From contig NZ_WBJS01000005.1 in the NCBI RefSeq assembly GCF_009296265.1, forward strand, positions 62,001-126,000: 64,000 bases of DNA. The letters are read 5' to 3'. The notes beneath the pieces are model-generated. The model was not told where the DNA came from. It made no database searches and saw nothing but the letters and a program-made list of their open reading frames with translations. Shown here one piece after another: positions 1 through 9,082 of this stretch; the stretch's first letter is position 1, and each line of letters starts with the position of its first letter. A program made the position numbers and the translations under genes. The DNA is from Thioclava sp. JE_KL1. Lineage in GTDB: Bacteria; Pseudomonadota; Alphaproteobacteria; Rhodobacterales; Rhodobacteraceae.

Positions 1-198
1 GTGCTTGTGATCACAGGCAAGGGCAAGCGCGGCGACGATGACGGCCCGATCCCACGCCGCGTCGGCGTGCTGCGCCATCAGGTGCCGCAATGGCTGCGGA
101 TGATGCCGCTCGCGCCCGCTGTCATGCAGATCAACGAGGCGCATCTGAAACATGGCGGCGCGGGCGCCTATTACGTCTATCTGCGCCGAATCCGCTAA
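1..198 (+). CDS. Smr-domain protein, C-terminal end only (partial)
   Basis: The reading frame is open from the first base, so this is the 3' end of a gene that starts before the window. The 65 visible residues match the C-terminal half of the Smr (small MutS-related) domain: VITGKGK near the start, then IPRRVGVLRHQVPQWL and HGGAGAYYVYLRR at the end. Smr domains are linked to nucleic-acid nicking or binding, but the role in this single-domain family is not settled. Its stop codon overlaps the stop of the convergent DUF900 gene by 4 bases, so there is no terminator space between them. The identification is good; the N-terminal part cannot be judged. Confidence 0.8.
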   Translation: MLVITGKGKRGDDDGPIPRRVGVLRHQVPQWLRMMPLAPAVMQINEAHLKHGGAGAYYVYLRRIR

Positions 199-1286
199 CC
201 GCCCGAGATCGGCGCGAGGATGATCTGCGTCGTATTCTCGACCGTCAGCACCACCGCATCGCCCAGCCCCGTGCGCCCGAACTGTTCGACCTCGAGCACC
301 TCGGCCACTTTCTGCGCGCTGTCGAGCAGCCGGATCAGCGCAGGCGACGTGACGACGTTGAAATGCCCGTCGCCGGTGTTGAAGGCCGAGACGTTGATCA
401 GCGTCACCTTGTAATGCGCGATGCTGGAGACGTCTTCCAGATTGCCCAGCCGGTCGCGCTTGCCCGACAGCCGCGCCGATAGCTGGAGCGCGCGATCCTT
501 CGCGGAGGTGAAGATAATGAACGGCTGCGGCAGCGCGCCGATCGCGTCGGCCTGCGTCTTGAACACATCCACCGCAATGTCCGGCGAGATCAGGACCACC
601 CCGGAAATCGTCGAAAATCGACCCTGTTTCCGCGTAATCGCCTCCTGACGCAGCACCTCCATCACCAGTTCCGCGCCCAGCGAATGCCCCACGATCAGGA
701 TGCGTTTCGCCCCCGCCGCGTTCAGATCGTCGATCAATTTCTCCAACCCGTCGCGCGCGAAGAGCACCGAATCCCGATCATAGGCATAGCCCAGCACATT
801 TGCCCGCGACGGCCAGGAATAATGCACCAGCACGCCGGGTAGATCGAAATCCGCGCCCATCTGCGCCATCCGGTACAGCCCCTCGGCGAAGGAGTTGTTG
901 AAGCCGTGGACGAACAGCACCGCCTGCCCGTCATGCTTGCGCAGCGCCGTGCGCAGCTCCGACTGGAACGCAGGGCGCTTCATGTCGATCTCGGATTGCG
1001 AGACGAGGAACTGCTTGTCCGGGTCGACCGGCGAGGTGTCGGTCATCGGATAGGCGATCTCGGCCACCTCGCGGTCCGGGGGCGTCGCGACATCGAAGCG
1101 CGCGAGCCGCAGCTGCTGACTGCGCGCGGAGCCGAAGGGTTGCCCGGTCTGCGGATCGGGCGCCCGGGTCGAGCCCACGAAAATCGAGCGCGCATCGGCG
1201 ACCGGGTGATCGAGATAGGCAAGCCGCCCACGCGGTGCGCAGGCGGCCAAGCTCAGCATCAAGATTACGATCAGAAACCGCGCCAT
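195..1286 (-). CDS. Alpha/beta-hydrolase lipoprotein (DUF900 family)
   Basis: A 363-residue protein with a lipoprotein signal: a hydrophobic start followed by LAAC, giving lipidation at Cys16. The body is an alpha/beta hydrolase of the DUF900 type: VLFVHGFNNSF around residues 123-133 (oxyanion-hole loop) and the nucleophile elbow GHSLG at 200-204 with Ser202. A late His follows in the GDGHFNV stretch. Members are predicted esterases or acylhydrolases of the envelope; the substrate is unknown. It is transcribed separately from hslU, from which it is split by about 60 bases, and converges with the Smr gene with overlapping stops. Family assignment is firm; biological role is open. Confidence 0.85.
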   Translation of the reverse strand: MARFLIVILMLSLAACAPRGRLAYLDHPVADARSIFVGSTRAPDPQTGQPFGSARSQQLRLARFDVATPPDREVAEIAYPMTDTSPVDPDKQFLVSQSEIDMKRPAFQSELRTALRKHDGQAVLFVHGFNNSFAEGLYRMAQMGADFDLPGVLVHYSWPSRANVLGYAYDRDSVLFARDGLEKLIDDLNAAGAKRILIVGHSLGAELVMEVLRQEAITRKQGRFSTISGVVLISPDIAVDVFKTQADAIGALPQPFIIFTSAKDRALQLSARLSGKRDRLGNLEDVSSIAHYKVTLINVSAFNTGDGHFNVVTSPALIRLLDSAQKVAEVLEVEQFGRTGLGDAVVLTVENTTQIILAPISGG

Positions 1287-1347
1287 CGCCCGTGCCTTGC
1301 ATCCCTCCCGCAGGAGGATAACAGAGCGCGCGCGAGGTGCCAGTGCC

Positions 1348-2655
1348 CTAGAGGACGTAGCGGCTCAGATCGGTGTCGCGGGTCAGATCGCCCAGCTCGT
1401 TCTCGACGAATTCCGCATCGACGGTGACGCTTTGTCCGCCACGGTCGGGCGCGGTGAAGGACAGCTCCTCGAACACGCGTTCCATGACGGTATAGAGCCG
1501 TCGCGCACCGATATTCTCGACCGATTGGTTGACCTCTGCCGCGATCCGGGCGAGCGCCGCGATACCGTCCTCGGTGAAGGCGACCTCGACCTCTTCGGTC
1601 TTCATCAGCGCCTGATATTGCCGGGTGAGCGCATTGTCGGTCTCCGACAGGATGCGGGTGAAGTCCTGCTCGGTCAGTGCCTGCAGCTCCACGCGGATCG
1701 GCAGACGGCCCTGCAATTCAGGCAGCAGGTCCGAGGGTTTCGCGATGTGGAACGCGCCCGAGGCGATGAACAGGATATGGTCGGTCTTCACCGGGCCGAG
1801 CTTGGTCGAGACCGTCGTGCCCTCGATCAGCGGCAGGAGGTCGCGCTGCACGCCTTCGCGCGAGACATCGGCTCCGCGCGCATCCGAGCGCGCCGTGACC
1901 TTGTCGATCTCGTCGATGAAGACCATGCCGGAATGCTGCACGGCTTCGAGGGCTGCGGTCTTCACCGTCTCGTCGTCCAGAAGCTTATCGGCCTCTTCCG
2001 AGATCAGCGTCTCGTAGCTTTCCGAGACGGTCATCTTGCGCCGCGTGGTGCGGTTGCCGCCGAAGGCTTTGAACAGGTCCTGAAGACCCTGCATCTGCTG
2101 TTCCATGCCCGGCTGACCACCCATCATCCCGAGCGGCATTCCGCCGGACTGATCGGCCACGTCGAGTTCGATGATCTTGTCGTCGAGCTCTCCATCGCGG
2201 AGCTTCTTGCGGAACATCTCGCGGGTGCTTTCGCGCGCATCGGTGCCGGCGAGCGCAGCGATCACGCGATCCTCGGCGGCCTGATGCGCCTTCGCCTTCA
2301 CCTCTTCGCGCATGTAGTCGCGGGTCTGCACCATCGCGACATCGGCCAGATCGCGGATGATCTGCTCCACGTCACGGCCGACATAGCCGACTTCGGTGAA
2401 CTTCGTGGCTTCGACCTTCAGGAACGGCGCGCGGGCCAGTTTCGCCAGACGGCGCGAGATCTCGGTCTTGCCCACGCCGGTCGGGCCGATCATCAGGATG
2501 TTCTTCGGATAGACCTCTTCGCGCAGATCGTCGGGCAGTTGCTGACGACGCCAGCGATTGCGCAGCGCAACGGCGACCGCGCGCTTGGCGTCCTTCTGGC
2601 CGATGATGAAACGGTCGAGTTCCGAGACGATTTCGCGGGGGGTCAGATCGGTCAT
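1348..2655 (-). CDS. hslU: ATP-dependent protease ATPase subunit HslU
   Basis: AAA+ unfoldase that feeds substrates to the HslV peptidase in the cytoplasm. At 435 residues it has the usual length. Walker A GPTGVGKT lies at residues 57-64, the pore-loop GYVG at 90-93, the Walker B stretch VFIDEID in the middle, and the I-domain between about 105 and 230, which is rich in Gly, Met and Gln as in other alphaproteobacteria. It ends with LSRYVL, a C-terminal tail of the kind that docks into HslV. A GGAG sequence lies 8 bases before the ATG. The gene follows the membrane-protein gene with only 3 bases between stop and start, so it belongs to an hslV-membrane protein-hslU transcript. Confidence 0.96.
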   Translation of the reverse strand: MTDLTPREIVSELDRFIIGQKDAKRAVAVALRNRWRRQQLPDDLREEVYPKNILMIGPTGVGKTEISRRLAKLARAPFLKVEATKFTEVGYVGRDVEQIIRDLADVAMVQTRDYMREEVKAKAHQAAEDRVIAALAGTDARESTREMFRKKLRDGELDDKIIELDVADQSGGMPLGMMGGQPGMEQQMQGLQDLFKAFGGNRTTRRKMTVSESYETLISEEADKLLDDETVKTAALEAVQHSGMVFIDEIDKVTARSDARGADVSREGVQRDLLPLIEGTTVSTKLGPVKTDHILFIASGAFHIAKPSDLLPELQGRLPIRVELQALTEQDFTRILSETDNALTRQYQALMKTEEVEVAFTEDGIAALARIAAEVNQSVENIGARRLYTVMERVFEELSFTAPDRGGQSVTVDAEFVENELGDLTRDTDLSRYVL

Positions 2656-2658
2656 GGA

Positions 2659-3720
2659 TTACTCCGTGGCATAGGGCGGCAGGCGGTGCTTGCCGGGAAA
2701 ATTGGGAAGCGCGCGCATCAGGCGCGTACGCAGCTCGGTCCAGAAGGAGCCGAGCGCGGTGAGAAAGAGGCCGATCAGGATCAGCGTGATCCACCAGCTG
2801 CGCGGATCGGCGGCGTCGCCGAAAGCGTAGAAGCTGAGAAAGATCATGTAGCCGATCCCGGCCGTGAAGAAGGAGCGCCGGTCGATGATCAGCGCCAGCG
2901 CGGCGAAGACAGCAAGCGTAGCGAGCAGCAGCACATAACCCGTGCCCGGCCCCATCTTGTAGAAGGTCAGCGCGAGCGTGTTGACCAGCGCGGGGGCTGC
3001 CAGAACGTGCAGCCAGAAGCCCGAGGCCGATTGCCGCCCCAGACGATGCGGATCGCGCATGTCGAACCAGATGCCGCCCGCAAGCGCCAAGAGCCCGAAG
3101 ACCAGCATCGCGAGCGACAGCGCCGAGCCGTTTGACAGATCGAACAGATCGACCGTCTGAGAAATCGGCGCTTCAGGGTCGAAGCCTTTCGCGAAGGACA
3201 GAAGCAGGCCCAGCCCGCACAGCCCCACGAGGAACATCGAGAACGGCACCCGGTAGCGCAGGAACCATGCGACCAGCGCCACGGCCGTCGCGACTAGCGC
3301 GAGATCGAAGTTGGGCGCCTCGGCGATGAAGCGCATCCCGAGGACCGGAATCCCGAGGAAGCTCGCCAGCACCGCCCCGCCCAGCGTGAGCGTCAGCAGG
3401 ATCGAAGGCAGCACCATCCTGCGCTTGCGGGTGAAATATTCGCCCAGCAGCGCAATCAGCGGGATCAGCATCGCGTAACCCAGCTTGCCGCCTGCGAACA
3501 GCAGGAAGCCGAACGACCCGAAGATAAGGATGCCGAGGCCGACGGTCACGAAAATCTCGGCAAAGCCTTTGAACAGCTCGAAGGGTTCGTCCTCGGCGGG
3601 CAAAGCCGCGCGACCGGCGAGACGGTTGCTCGCCAGCGCCATCACGGACGCGGCCTGCGCCTCGTTGATATGGCCAGCCGCGACCGCCGCACGCAGATCG
3701 TCGCGCGTGAGCTCAGCCAC
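2659..3720 (-). CDS. Multi-pass membrane protein of unknown function between hslV and hslU
   Basis: A 353-residue integral membrane protein with about nine or ten hydrophobic segments starting near residue 55, after a soluble N-terminus of about 50 residues ([21 protein letters not shown]). That N-terminus resembles a short helical regulatory segment of the kind found in DUF2157-type proteins. The start codon is GTG at 3720 and overlaps the end of hslV by 8 bases; the stop is 3 bases from hslU, so translation is probably coupled to both. I do not recognise a function. The position could mean a link to quality control of membrane proteins or simply co-expression under heat stress; the sequence does not decide this. 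Confidence 0.75.
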   Translation of the reverse strand: MAELTRDDLRAAVAAGHINEAQAASVMALASNRLAGRAALPAEDEPFELFKGFAEIFVTVGLGILIFGSFGFLLFAGGKLGYAMLIPLIALLGEYFTRKRRMVLPSILLTLTLGGAVLASFLGIPVLGMRFIAEAPNFDLALVATAVALVAWFLRYRVPFSMFLVGLCGLGLLLSFAKGFDPEAPISQTVDLFDLSNGSALSLAMLVFGLLALAGGIWFDMRDPHRLGRQSASGFWLHVLAAPALVNTLALTFYKMGPGTGYVLLLATLAVFAALALIIDRRSFFTAGIGYMIFLSFYAFGDAADPRSWWITLILIGLFLTALGSFWTELRTRLMRALPNFPGKHRLPPYATE

Positions 3721-4270
3721 CGATGCTCTCCACCGTCAGGTTGCCGTTGGTGTAGACGCAGATGTCCGACGCGATCGCCATTGCCTTGCGGGCCACCGCC
3801 TCGGCGTCGAGATCGGTTTCCATCAGCCCACGCGCCGCAGCGAGGGCGAAATTGCCGCCCGAGCCGATCGCGGCGATGCCGTGTTCCGGCTCCAGCACGT
3901 CGCCCGCGCCGGTCAGGACGTAGAGATCCTTGCCATCGGTCACGATCAGCATCGCTTCGAGGTTGCGCAGGTATTTGTCCATGCGCCAATCCTTCGCCAG
4001 TTCCACGCAACCGCGCATCAGCTGACCGGGCGAGGCTTCGAGCTTCTTCTCGAGCCGCTCCAGCAGGGTGAACGCATCCGCGGTCGAGCCTGCAAAGCCC
4101 GCCACGATGTCGTGACCGCCGGGGCTCAGGCGGCGCACCTTGCGCGCCGAGCCCTTGATGACGGTCTGGCCAAGGCTGACCTGCCCGTCGCCCGCGACCA
4201 CCACTTTACCACCCTTGCGGATGCCGATGATCGTCGTGCCGTGCCAGCCCGGGAATTTCTCTTCGGCCAT
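3713..4270 (-). CDS. hslV: ATP-dependent protease peptidase subunit HslV
   Basis: Threonine peptidase of the HslUV complex, 185 residues. The ATG at 4270 is chosen because it has a strong GGAGG site just upstream and gives the family start; a longer open frame extends upstream but does not look like protein. The catalytic Thr is the first of the TTIIG pair at residues 12-13, so an 11-residue leader ([11 protein letters not shown]) must be removed, as in other alphaproteobacterial HslV, whereas E. coli HslV carries only the initiator Met. [13 protein letters not shown] and [14 protein letters not shown] are family signatures. First gene of the heat-shock-type unit with the membrane protein and hslU. 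An imperfect promoter (TTGCAG and ACATAT, 16 bases apart) can be seen upstream. Confidence 0.96.
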   Translation of the reverse strand: MAEEKFPGWHGTTIIGIRKGGKVVVAGDGQVSLGQTVIKGSARKVRRLSPGGHDIVAGFAGSTADAFTLLERLEKKLEASPGQLMRGCVELAKDWRMDKYLRNLEAMLIVTDGKDLYVLTGAGDVLEPEHGIAAIGSGGNFALAAARGLMETDLDAEAVARKAMAIASDICVYTNGNLTVESIGG

Positions 4271-4363
4271 GTTAGTCCTCCGTTTGCGCCAAAGATATGT
4301 AACCCGCAGGCCGGGGCTGCAACCCCGCTTGCCGGTGCGTGAGCCTGCGGCTAGCGTCACCGC

Positions 4364-5269
4364 ATGAGCGCGCAGCACCTTTCGATCTATCTCGATGACT
4401 GGATTCTGGAGCAGGTCCGGGCCGGTGAACACAATTTCTTCAAGCGGCTGATCGGAGCGGTGGAGACGGCGGATTGGACCGTCAGCCTGCATCAGACGGG
4501 CCCGGAGGCGCGCGCGGCGGCCCCGGCGCGCGAGGGCTATGCGCTCTACCGGATGGAGCCGCCGACCCATGCGCAGGCGCTGACCTGCCGACGGACCTAT
4601 GTGGGGGCGTTCTGGCATGTCGAGGCGGAGGCGGAGCGTTGGGATTGGCCGGTCGCGCAGGCAGCCTTCGACGCTGATGAGGTGGACGGCGACGCAGCGG
4701 CGCAGTTCTTCTTTTCCACGCGAAACAGGCTCTATCCCGGCGTAAAACCGTCCGGTGAGGAGGATCTGGCCTTCGTTCCGCTACAGGGGCGACTGCTGGA
4801 TCACCGCTCGTTCCAGTCGGTGAGCCCGGTGCAGATGATCGAAGAGGTTCTGGCCCGACATTCCGGCCCGGTCGTGGCGACGCTGCACCCGAACGAGGAT
4901 TACACAGCGCGCGAAATCGAGGCGCTAGAGGCGATCGCGGCCCGTCACCCGCGCTTTCGCTTCCAGTCCGGTGGCTCGCCCGAGCTGCTGCGCCGCTGCC
5001 GCTTCGTCGCGACGCAAAACAGTGCGCTCGCCCTCGAAGGGTTCTTCCTGCGCAAACCGGCGATCCTGTTCGGCCTGTCGGATTTCCACCACATCGCCGG
5101 ATCGGTGCCGCGCGACGGGATCGAGGCCGCTTTCGCCAAACTGCGCGAGACCCCGCCGGTCGCCCGTTACCTCTATTGGTTCCTGCAGCTGCAATCGCTC
5201 AACGCAGGCCGCCCCGAATTCGAAGACCGGTTGCGCGCAAGGCTGCGCCATTTCGGCTGGCCGATATGA
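4364..5269 (+). CDS. KpsS/KpsC-like capsule polysaccharide-type protein, function unknown
   Basis: A 301-residue soluble protein. The C-terminal half has the pattern of the KpsS/KpsC and related retaining Kdo-transferase-like fold: [15 protein letters not shown] near 174-188 and [21 protein letters not shown] at 217-237. This Asn-Ser then acidic residue, helix and Lys-Pro arrangement binds nucleotide sugars in that superfamily. The N-terminal half is not recognised. The gene stands alone on the plus strand, divergent from hslV and convergent with trxA, and is closed by a hairpin terminator. No capsule or sugar-export genes are nearby, so its acceptor is unknown. There is no clear ribosome site before the ATG. 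Confidence 0.6.
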   Translation: MSAQHLSIYLDDWILEQVRAGEHNFFKRLIGAVETADWTVSLHQTGPEARAAAPAREGYALYRMEPPTHAQALTCRRTYVGAFWHVEAEAERWDWPVAQAAFDADEVDGDAAAQFFFSTRNRLYPGVKPSGEEDLAFVPLQGRLLDHRSFQSVSPVQMIEEVLARHSGPVVATLHPNEDYTAREIEALEAIAARHPRFRFQSGGSPELLRRCRFVATQNSALALEGFFLRKPAILFGLSDFHHIAGSVPRDGIEAAFAKLRETPPVARYLYWFLQLQSLNAGRPEFEDRLRARLRHFGWPI

Positions 5270-5295
5270 AAAAAGGCGCCCGAGGGCGCCCTTTT
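5270..5295. terminator. Bidirectional hairpin terminator between the KpsS-like gene and trxA
   Basis: GGCGCC, loop CGAG, GGCGCC, flanked by a run of A on the left and TTTT on the right. It begins at the stop codon of the plus-strand gene, and the A run reads as T in the opposite direction, so it can serve both convergent genes. Confidence 0.75.
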
Positions 5296-5316
5296 CCGTC
5301 AAACCTGATCCGCAGA

Positions 5317-5637
5317 TCAGATCGATTCGTTGATCCAGCTTTGCAGCGCCGCTTTCGGGGCTGCGCCGATCTTGTTCGAGACGACCTCGCCATCCTTGAA
5401 CAGGAACAGGGCGGGGATGCCGCGCACGCCCAGCGTCGCCGGGCTGTCGGGGTTCTCGTCGACGTTCACTTTCACGACCTTGATCTTGCCCGACATTTCC
5501 TGGGCAATCTCCTCGAGCGACGGGCCGATCATGCGGCAGGGGCCGCACCATTCAGCCCAGAAATCCACCACGACGGGAACGTCGGACTTGCGCACTTCTT
5601 CGTCGAAAGTGGCGTCGGTAACAGCAACGGTAGCCAT
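5317..5637 (-). CDS. trxA: Thioredoxin
   Basis: Cytoplasmic thiol-disulfide reductant, 106 residues, the standard thioredoxin-1 length. The active site WCGPC is at residues 30-34 and the cis-proline stretch RGIPALFLF puts Pro at 75. A strong AGGAGG site precedes the ATG. It is the last gene of the minus-strand run tsaE-amgK-murU-addB-addA-trxA, 55 bases after addA, and may also have its own promoter. In many alphaproteobacteria trxA sits beside addA. Confidence 0.97.
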   Translation of the reverse strand: MATVAVTDATFDEEVRKSDVPVVVDFWAEWCGPCRMIGPSLEEIAQEMSGKIKVVKVNVDENPDSPATLGVRGIPALFLFKDGEVVSNKIGAAPKAALQSWINESI

Positions 5638-5692
5638 GTCAGCCTCCTGAATATTGGGTCGGCAAGGAAGGTAAGTTCCGCCCCCGTCGGCG

Positions 5693-8600
5693 TCAAGATA
5701 CAGTGGGCGTGCGCAAGCTCCCGTCTAGCTGTGCATCTGCGAGCGGCATGATCGTTCCGTCCTGTGTCCATAGGATCGCGCAGGTGATGGCGCGTCCGGG
5801 GTGAATTTGGCGCAATGCCGCGCGATAGGCGGCCATCTGTCGCACGATCCCTTCGGGCACCTGATCGGGCGACGCGGGGACAATGCGGTTGGATTTGTAA
5901 TCTAGGATGTGAACGCCTTCGGCATCGATCCGCAGACGGTCGATGAAGCCGTGAATTCGCTGGCCGCCGAATTCCTCCAGCGCAGCGGTGATCTCGACCT
6001 CCGCCAGACAATCCGGGCCCAGCCAGGCCGCCATGCCCGGCGCTTCGAGAACGCGGATCGCTTCGGCCAAAACAGGCTCTATTTCACCCGGAAGCAGCGC
6101 ATCCTCGCCCTCGGACAGCAGCAGTTCGGCAAGGTCTTCCCACTGGTCGCGCGGCCGTTCCGGCAGATGTTCGAGAAGCCGGTGGAGATTACGCCCGTGA
6201 CGCAGCGCCTCGTCTTCGTCCATCATCTCGCCATCACCGAACAGAGCCTTCGCCCCGCCCAGATCGGAGGGCGAAAGCGGACGCGGCGGGGGGTCGATGG
6301 CCGCGGCGGGCGTAAGGCTCCACGCGGGCAGATCCAGTCGCGTGACCTCCTCTGCGGCCGCTGGCGCGAGCGCGTTTTCCGGCCATGCGCCGGTCGCGTG
6401 GCGGGGGAACGCACCCAGTTCCTGCAACGGCTTGGAAAGCCCCGTGACGTCCTCGGTTCCCGCAGCTTCGAGGCCCGATTTCATCCGGCTATACCAAGTC
6501 TCATCGCCCTCGCCGACCTCGCCGGCTGCGGCGACGATCAGCCATTTCTCGGCCCGCGTCATCGCAACGTAGAGAAGCCGCTGTGCCTCTTCCGTGCGGG
6601 CAGTCGTCTCCTTACCCGCAGCCGAAAGCTGGGCGTCCGGCGCGTCCGGCGCGGGTTGCCGCAGCCCCGCGACGCCATTGTCCAAACGCAGGATTTTAGG
6701 CGGATTAGGCTCTTTTTTCTTCGCCGTATCGGGCAGGATGACGATCGGCGCTTCCAACCCTTTCGAGCCGTGGACCGTCATCACCCGGATCGCGCGCCCT
6801 GCCCCGTCCAGCTGCCGTTTTACCTGCACGTCATCCGCATCGAGCCAGCCGAGGAACCCGGTCAGGCTGGGCACTTCATTGCGCTCGAACGCCAGCGCCT
6901 GCGAGATCAGCTCGTCGATCCCGTCCTCCGCCTCGGGGCCAAGCCGCGCCAGAAGCCGCTCGCGCCCGCCATGCCGGGTCAGCAGGCGTTCGATCAGCTC
7001 GAATGGCCGCAGGAAATCGGAATTGTCGCGCAGATCTTTCAGCATCTCCTGCGTGTCGGGCCGCATCTCGCCGCGGCGGAGCGCCTCCCAGAGATAGCCC
7101 TTCCGGGGCTGCGCGAGCTGATAGAGCTCCTGCTCGGACCAGTTCAGAAGCGGCGAGCGCAACGCCTCCGCCAGCGACAGATCGTCCTCGGGCGTCGCGA
7201 GGAAGCTCAGCAGCGAGCGGATGTCGCGCACCGCAAGCTCCGCCCCGAGCTTCAGGCGATCCGCCCCCGCAACCGCAAGGCCGATCGATTTGCAGGCGCG
7301 AATGATCTCGGAAAACAGCTCCGACCGCCGCCGCACAAGGATCAGGAAATCGCCCTCATGCACCGGGCGCGCGCCACCGGGCGCCTCGTGATCGGGGATT
7401 TGCACACCCTGCGCGATCATCGCGGAAATCTCGGCGGCGATCATGCGCGACAGCTGGGAAATCGCCGATTCCGCGCTCGTGAGATCGACCGGGCTCTCCC
7501 AATCGTCCTCGTCATCCGTCTTCACCGACTCGATCGCGGGCCACAGATCGACGCGGCCCGGCAGCGCCTCGTGGAAGGCAATATGCGAGGGCGCCCCGCC
7601 GAGGCCCTGTTCGGCCCCGCGCGCAAAAGCGAGGTCCACGGAACGCAGCACGGCGGCGGACGATCGGAAGGAATGCTCCAGTTCCAGCGGAGAGAGCGCG
7701 CGACCGATATCCGCGAATTTTCGGGCGAAATGGGCGCGCATTTCCTCGAATTGCTGAAGATCGGCCCCTTGGAAGGAATAGATCGACTGCTTGCGGTCGC
7801 CGACTACAAACAGCGTGCGCTCGCCCTTATGCGCGCCTTCGCCGGAGGTAAATTCCTCGGCGATCCGCTCGATCACCCGCCATTGCCGGGGGCTGGTGTC
7901 CTGCGCCTCGTCGACGAGAATATGGTCGATCCCGCCATCGAGGCGGAACAGCACCCATTGCGCCACCGACGGCTCATCCAGGAGCGCCGCCGCGCGGTCG
8001 ATCAGATCGTCGAAATCGAGCCAGCCGCGCGCGGCCTTATAGGAGTCGAGCCGCGGCAGGAAGACCTGCGCGAAACCGTGCAACGCATGGGCGCGCTTGG
8101 CCGCGACGAAGGCGAGGCGGCGGGGACGGTTCTCGGAGACGCGCTCGGACAGATCGGACAGCGCGGCCATCGTGCCGTCGCCCAACGCCTTGGCGAGCGC
8201 CTTGGTAGCAACCTTGTCGAGCTTGGGCTGATAGGGCGGGCCGTCCTTCGGTTTCTTGACGCAAAGCACGTCTTCCAGAGCCTGCACAGCGTCCAGATCG
8301 CGGGTGCGCGCCGCCGCCAACCCTGCGCCGACGCGCTGATCGTTCTTGGAGCTTGCAAGGAACGCAGGCGCGACCTCGCGGAGCATCTTCAGATCGCCGT
8401 CGTCGAAGACCTCAGACAGCAGCGCCTCTTCGGTCATGTCCCGCGGCAGATCATAGGCTTCCAGCAGATCGGGCAAGCCCAGATCGCCTACAAAACCGAC
8501 CCTATTCCTGCTTATATCGGCTGCGAGCGACGTCAGATCCTCACCGGAATAAACGCCGAGCAACGCATCGAGCCGATCGCAATCCGGGCCAGTCGCGATC

Positions 8601-9082
8601 TCCTCGAGAATATCCTCGCGCATCAATTCCCCTGCGCGGTCGTCCATCTCGGAAAAGCCCGGCGAGACTTTAGCCTCGAGCGGGAAGCGGCGCAGCAGCC
8701 CCGCGCAGAAGGCGTGGATGGTCTGGATCTTCAGCCCGCCCGGCGTCTCGATCGCCTTGGCGAACAGCCGCCGCGCTTTCGCCAGGTCCTCGGCAGAGAG
8801 CGCCACATCGGCACCGAGCGCCCGCAGCTTCTCGCGCAGCTTCGCCTCGTCCATCATTGCCCAGCCGCCCAAAAGCCCGAGCAGTCGGTTCTGCATCTCC
8901 GCCGCGGCGGCCTTGGTGTAGGTCAGGCACAGGATGCGCTGAGGCTCTGTTCCCGCCAAAAGCATGCGCGCGACGCGGTCGGTGAGCACCTTGGTCTTGC
9001 CCGACCCCGCATTCGCGGCGAGCCAGACCGAGCTGTCCGGTTGCGAGGCCTTATGCTGTCTGAGGCTGGCCGGATGGGTCAT
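5693..9082 (-). CDS. addA: Double-strand break repair helicase AddA
   Basis: UvrD-type helicase-nuclease subunit of AddAB, the alphaproteobacterial counterpart of RecBCD, acting at broken DNA ends; 1129 residues. Walker A ANAGSGKT at 23-30 is followed by the helicase motifs [52 protein letters not shown] and [11 protein letters not shown]. The C-terminal RecB-family nuclease domain carries [12 protein letters not shown] and [11 protein letters not shown] with the catalytic Asp and Lys. The ATG overlaps the addB stop (ATGA), showing translational coupling. No Chi-like motif was searched for. A very long open frame lies opposite but lacks protein character. Confidence 0.95.
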   Translation of the reverse strand: MTHPASLRQHKASQPDSSVWLAANAGSGKTKVLTDRVARMLLAGTEPQRILCLTYTKAAAAEMQNRLLGLLGGWAMMDEAKLREKLRALGADVALSAEDLAKARRLFAKAIETPGGLKIQTIHAFCAGLLRRFPLEAKVSPGFSEMDDRAGELMREDILEEIATGPDCDRLDALLGVYSGEDLTSLAADISRNRVGFVGDLGLPDLLEAYDLPRDMTEEALLSEVFDDGDLKMLREVAPAFLASSKNDQRVGAGLAAARTRDLDAVQALEDVLCVKKPKDGPPYQPKLDKVATKALAKALGDGTMAALSDLSERVSENRPRRLAFVAAKRAHALHGFAQVFLPRLDSYKAARGWLDFDDLIDRAAALLDEPSVAQWVLFRLDGGIDHILVDEAQDTSPRQWRVIERIAEEFTSGEGAHKGERTLFVVGDRKQSIYSFQGADLQQFEEMRAHFARKFADIGRALSPLELEHSFRSSAAVLRSVDLAFARGAEQGLGGAPSHIAFHEALPGRVDLWPAIESVKTDDEDDWESPVDLTSAESAISQLSRMIAAEISAMIAQGVQIPDHEAPGGARPVHEGDFLILVRRRSELFSEIIRACKSIGLAVAGADRLKLGAELAVRDIRSLLSFLATPEDDLSLAEALRSPLLNWSEQELYQLAQPRKGYLWEALRRGEMRPDTQEMLKDLRDNSDFLRPFELIERLLTRHGGRERLLARLGPEAEDGIDELISQALAFERNEVPSLTGFLGWLDADDVQVKRQLDGAGRAIRVMTVHGSKGLEAPIVILPDTAKKKEPNPPKILRLDNGVAGLRQPAPDAPDAQLSAAGKETTARTEEAQRLLYVAMTRAEKWLIVAAAGEVGEGDETWYSRMKSGLEAAGTEDVTGLSKPLQELGAFPRHATGAWPENALAPAAAEEVTRLDLPAWSLTPAAAIDPPPRPLSPSDLGGAKALFGDGEMMDEDEALRHGRNLHRLLEHLPERPRDQWEDLAELLLSEGEDALLPGEIEPVLAEAIRVLEAPGMAAWLGPDCLAEVEITAALEEFGGQRIHGFIDRLRIDAEGVHILDYKSNRIVPASPDQVPEGIVRQMAAYRAALRQIHPGRAITCAILWTQDGTIMPLADAQLDGSLRTPTVS

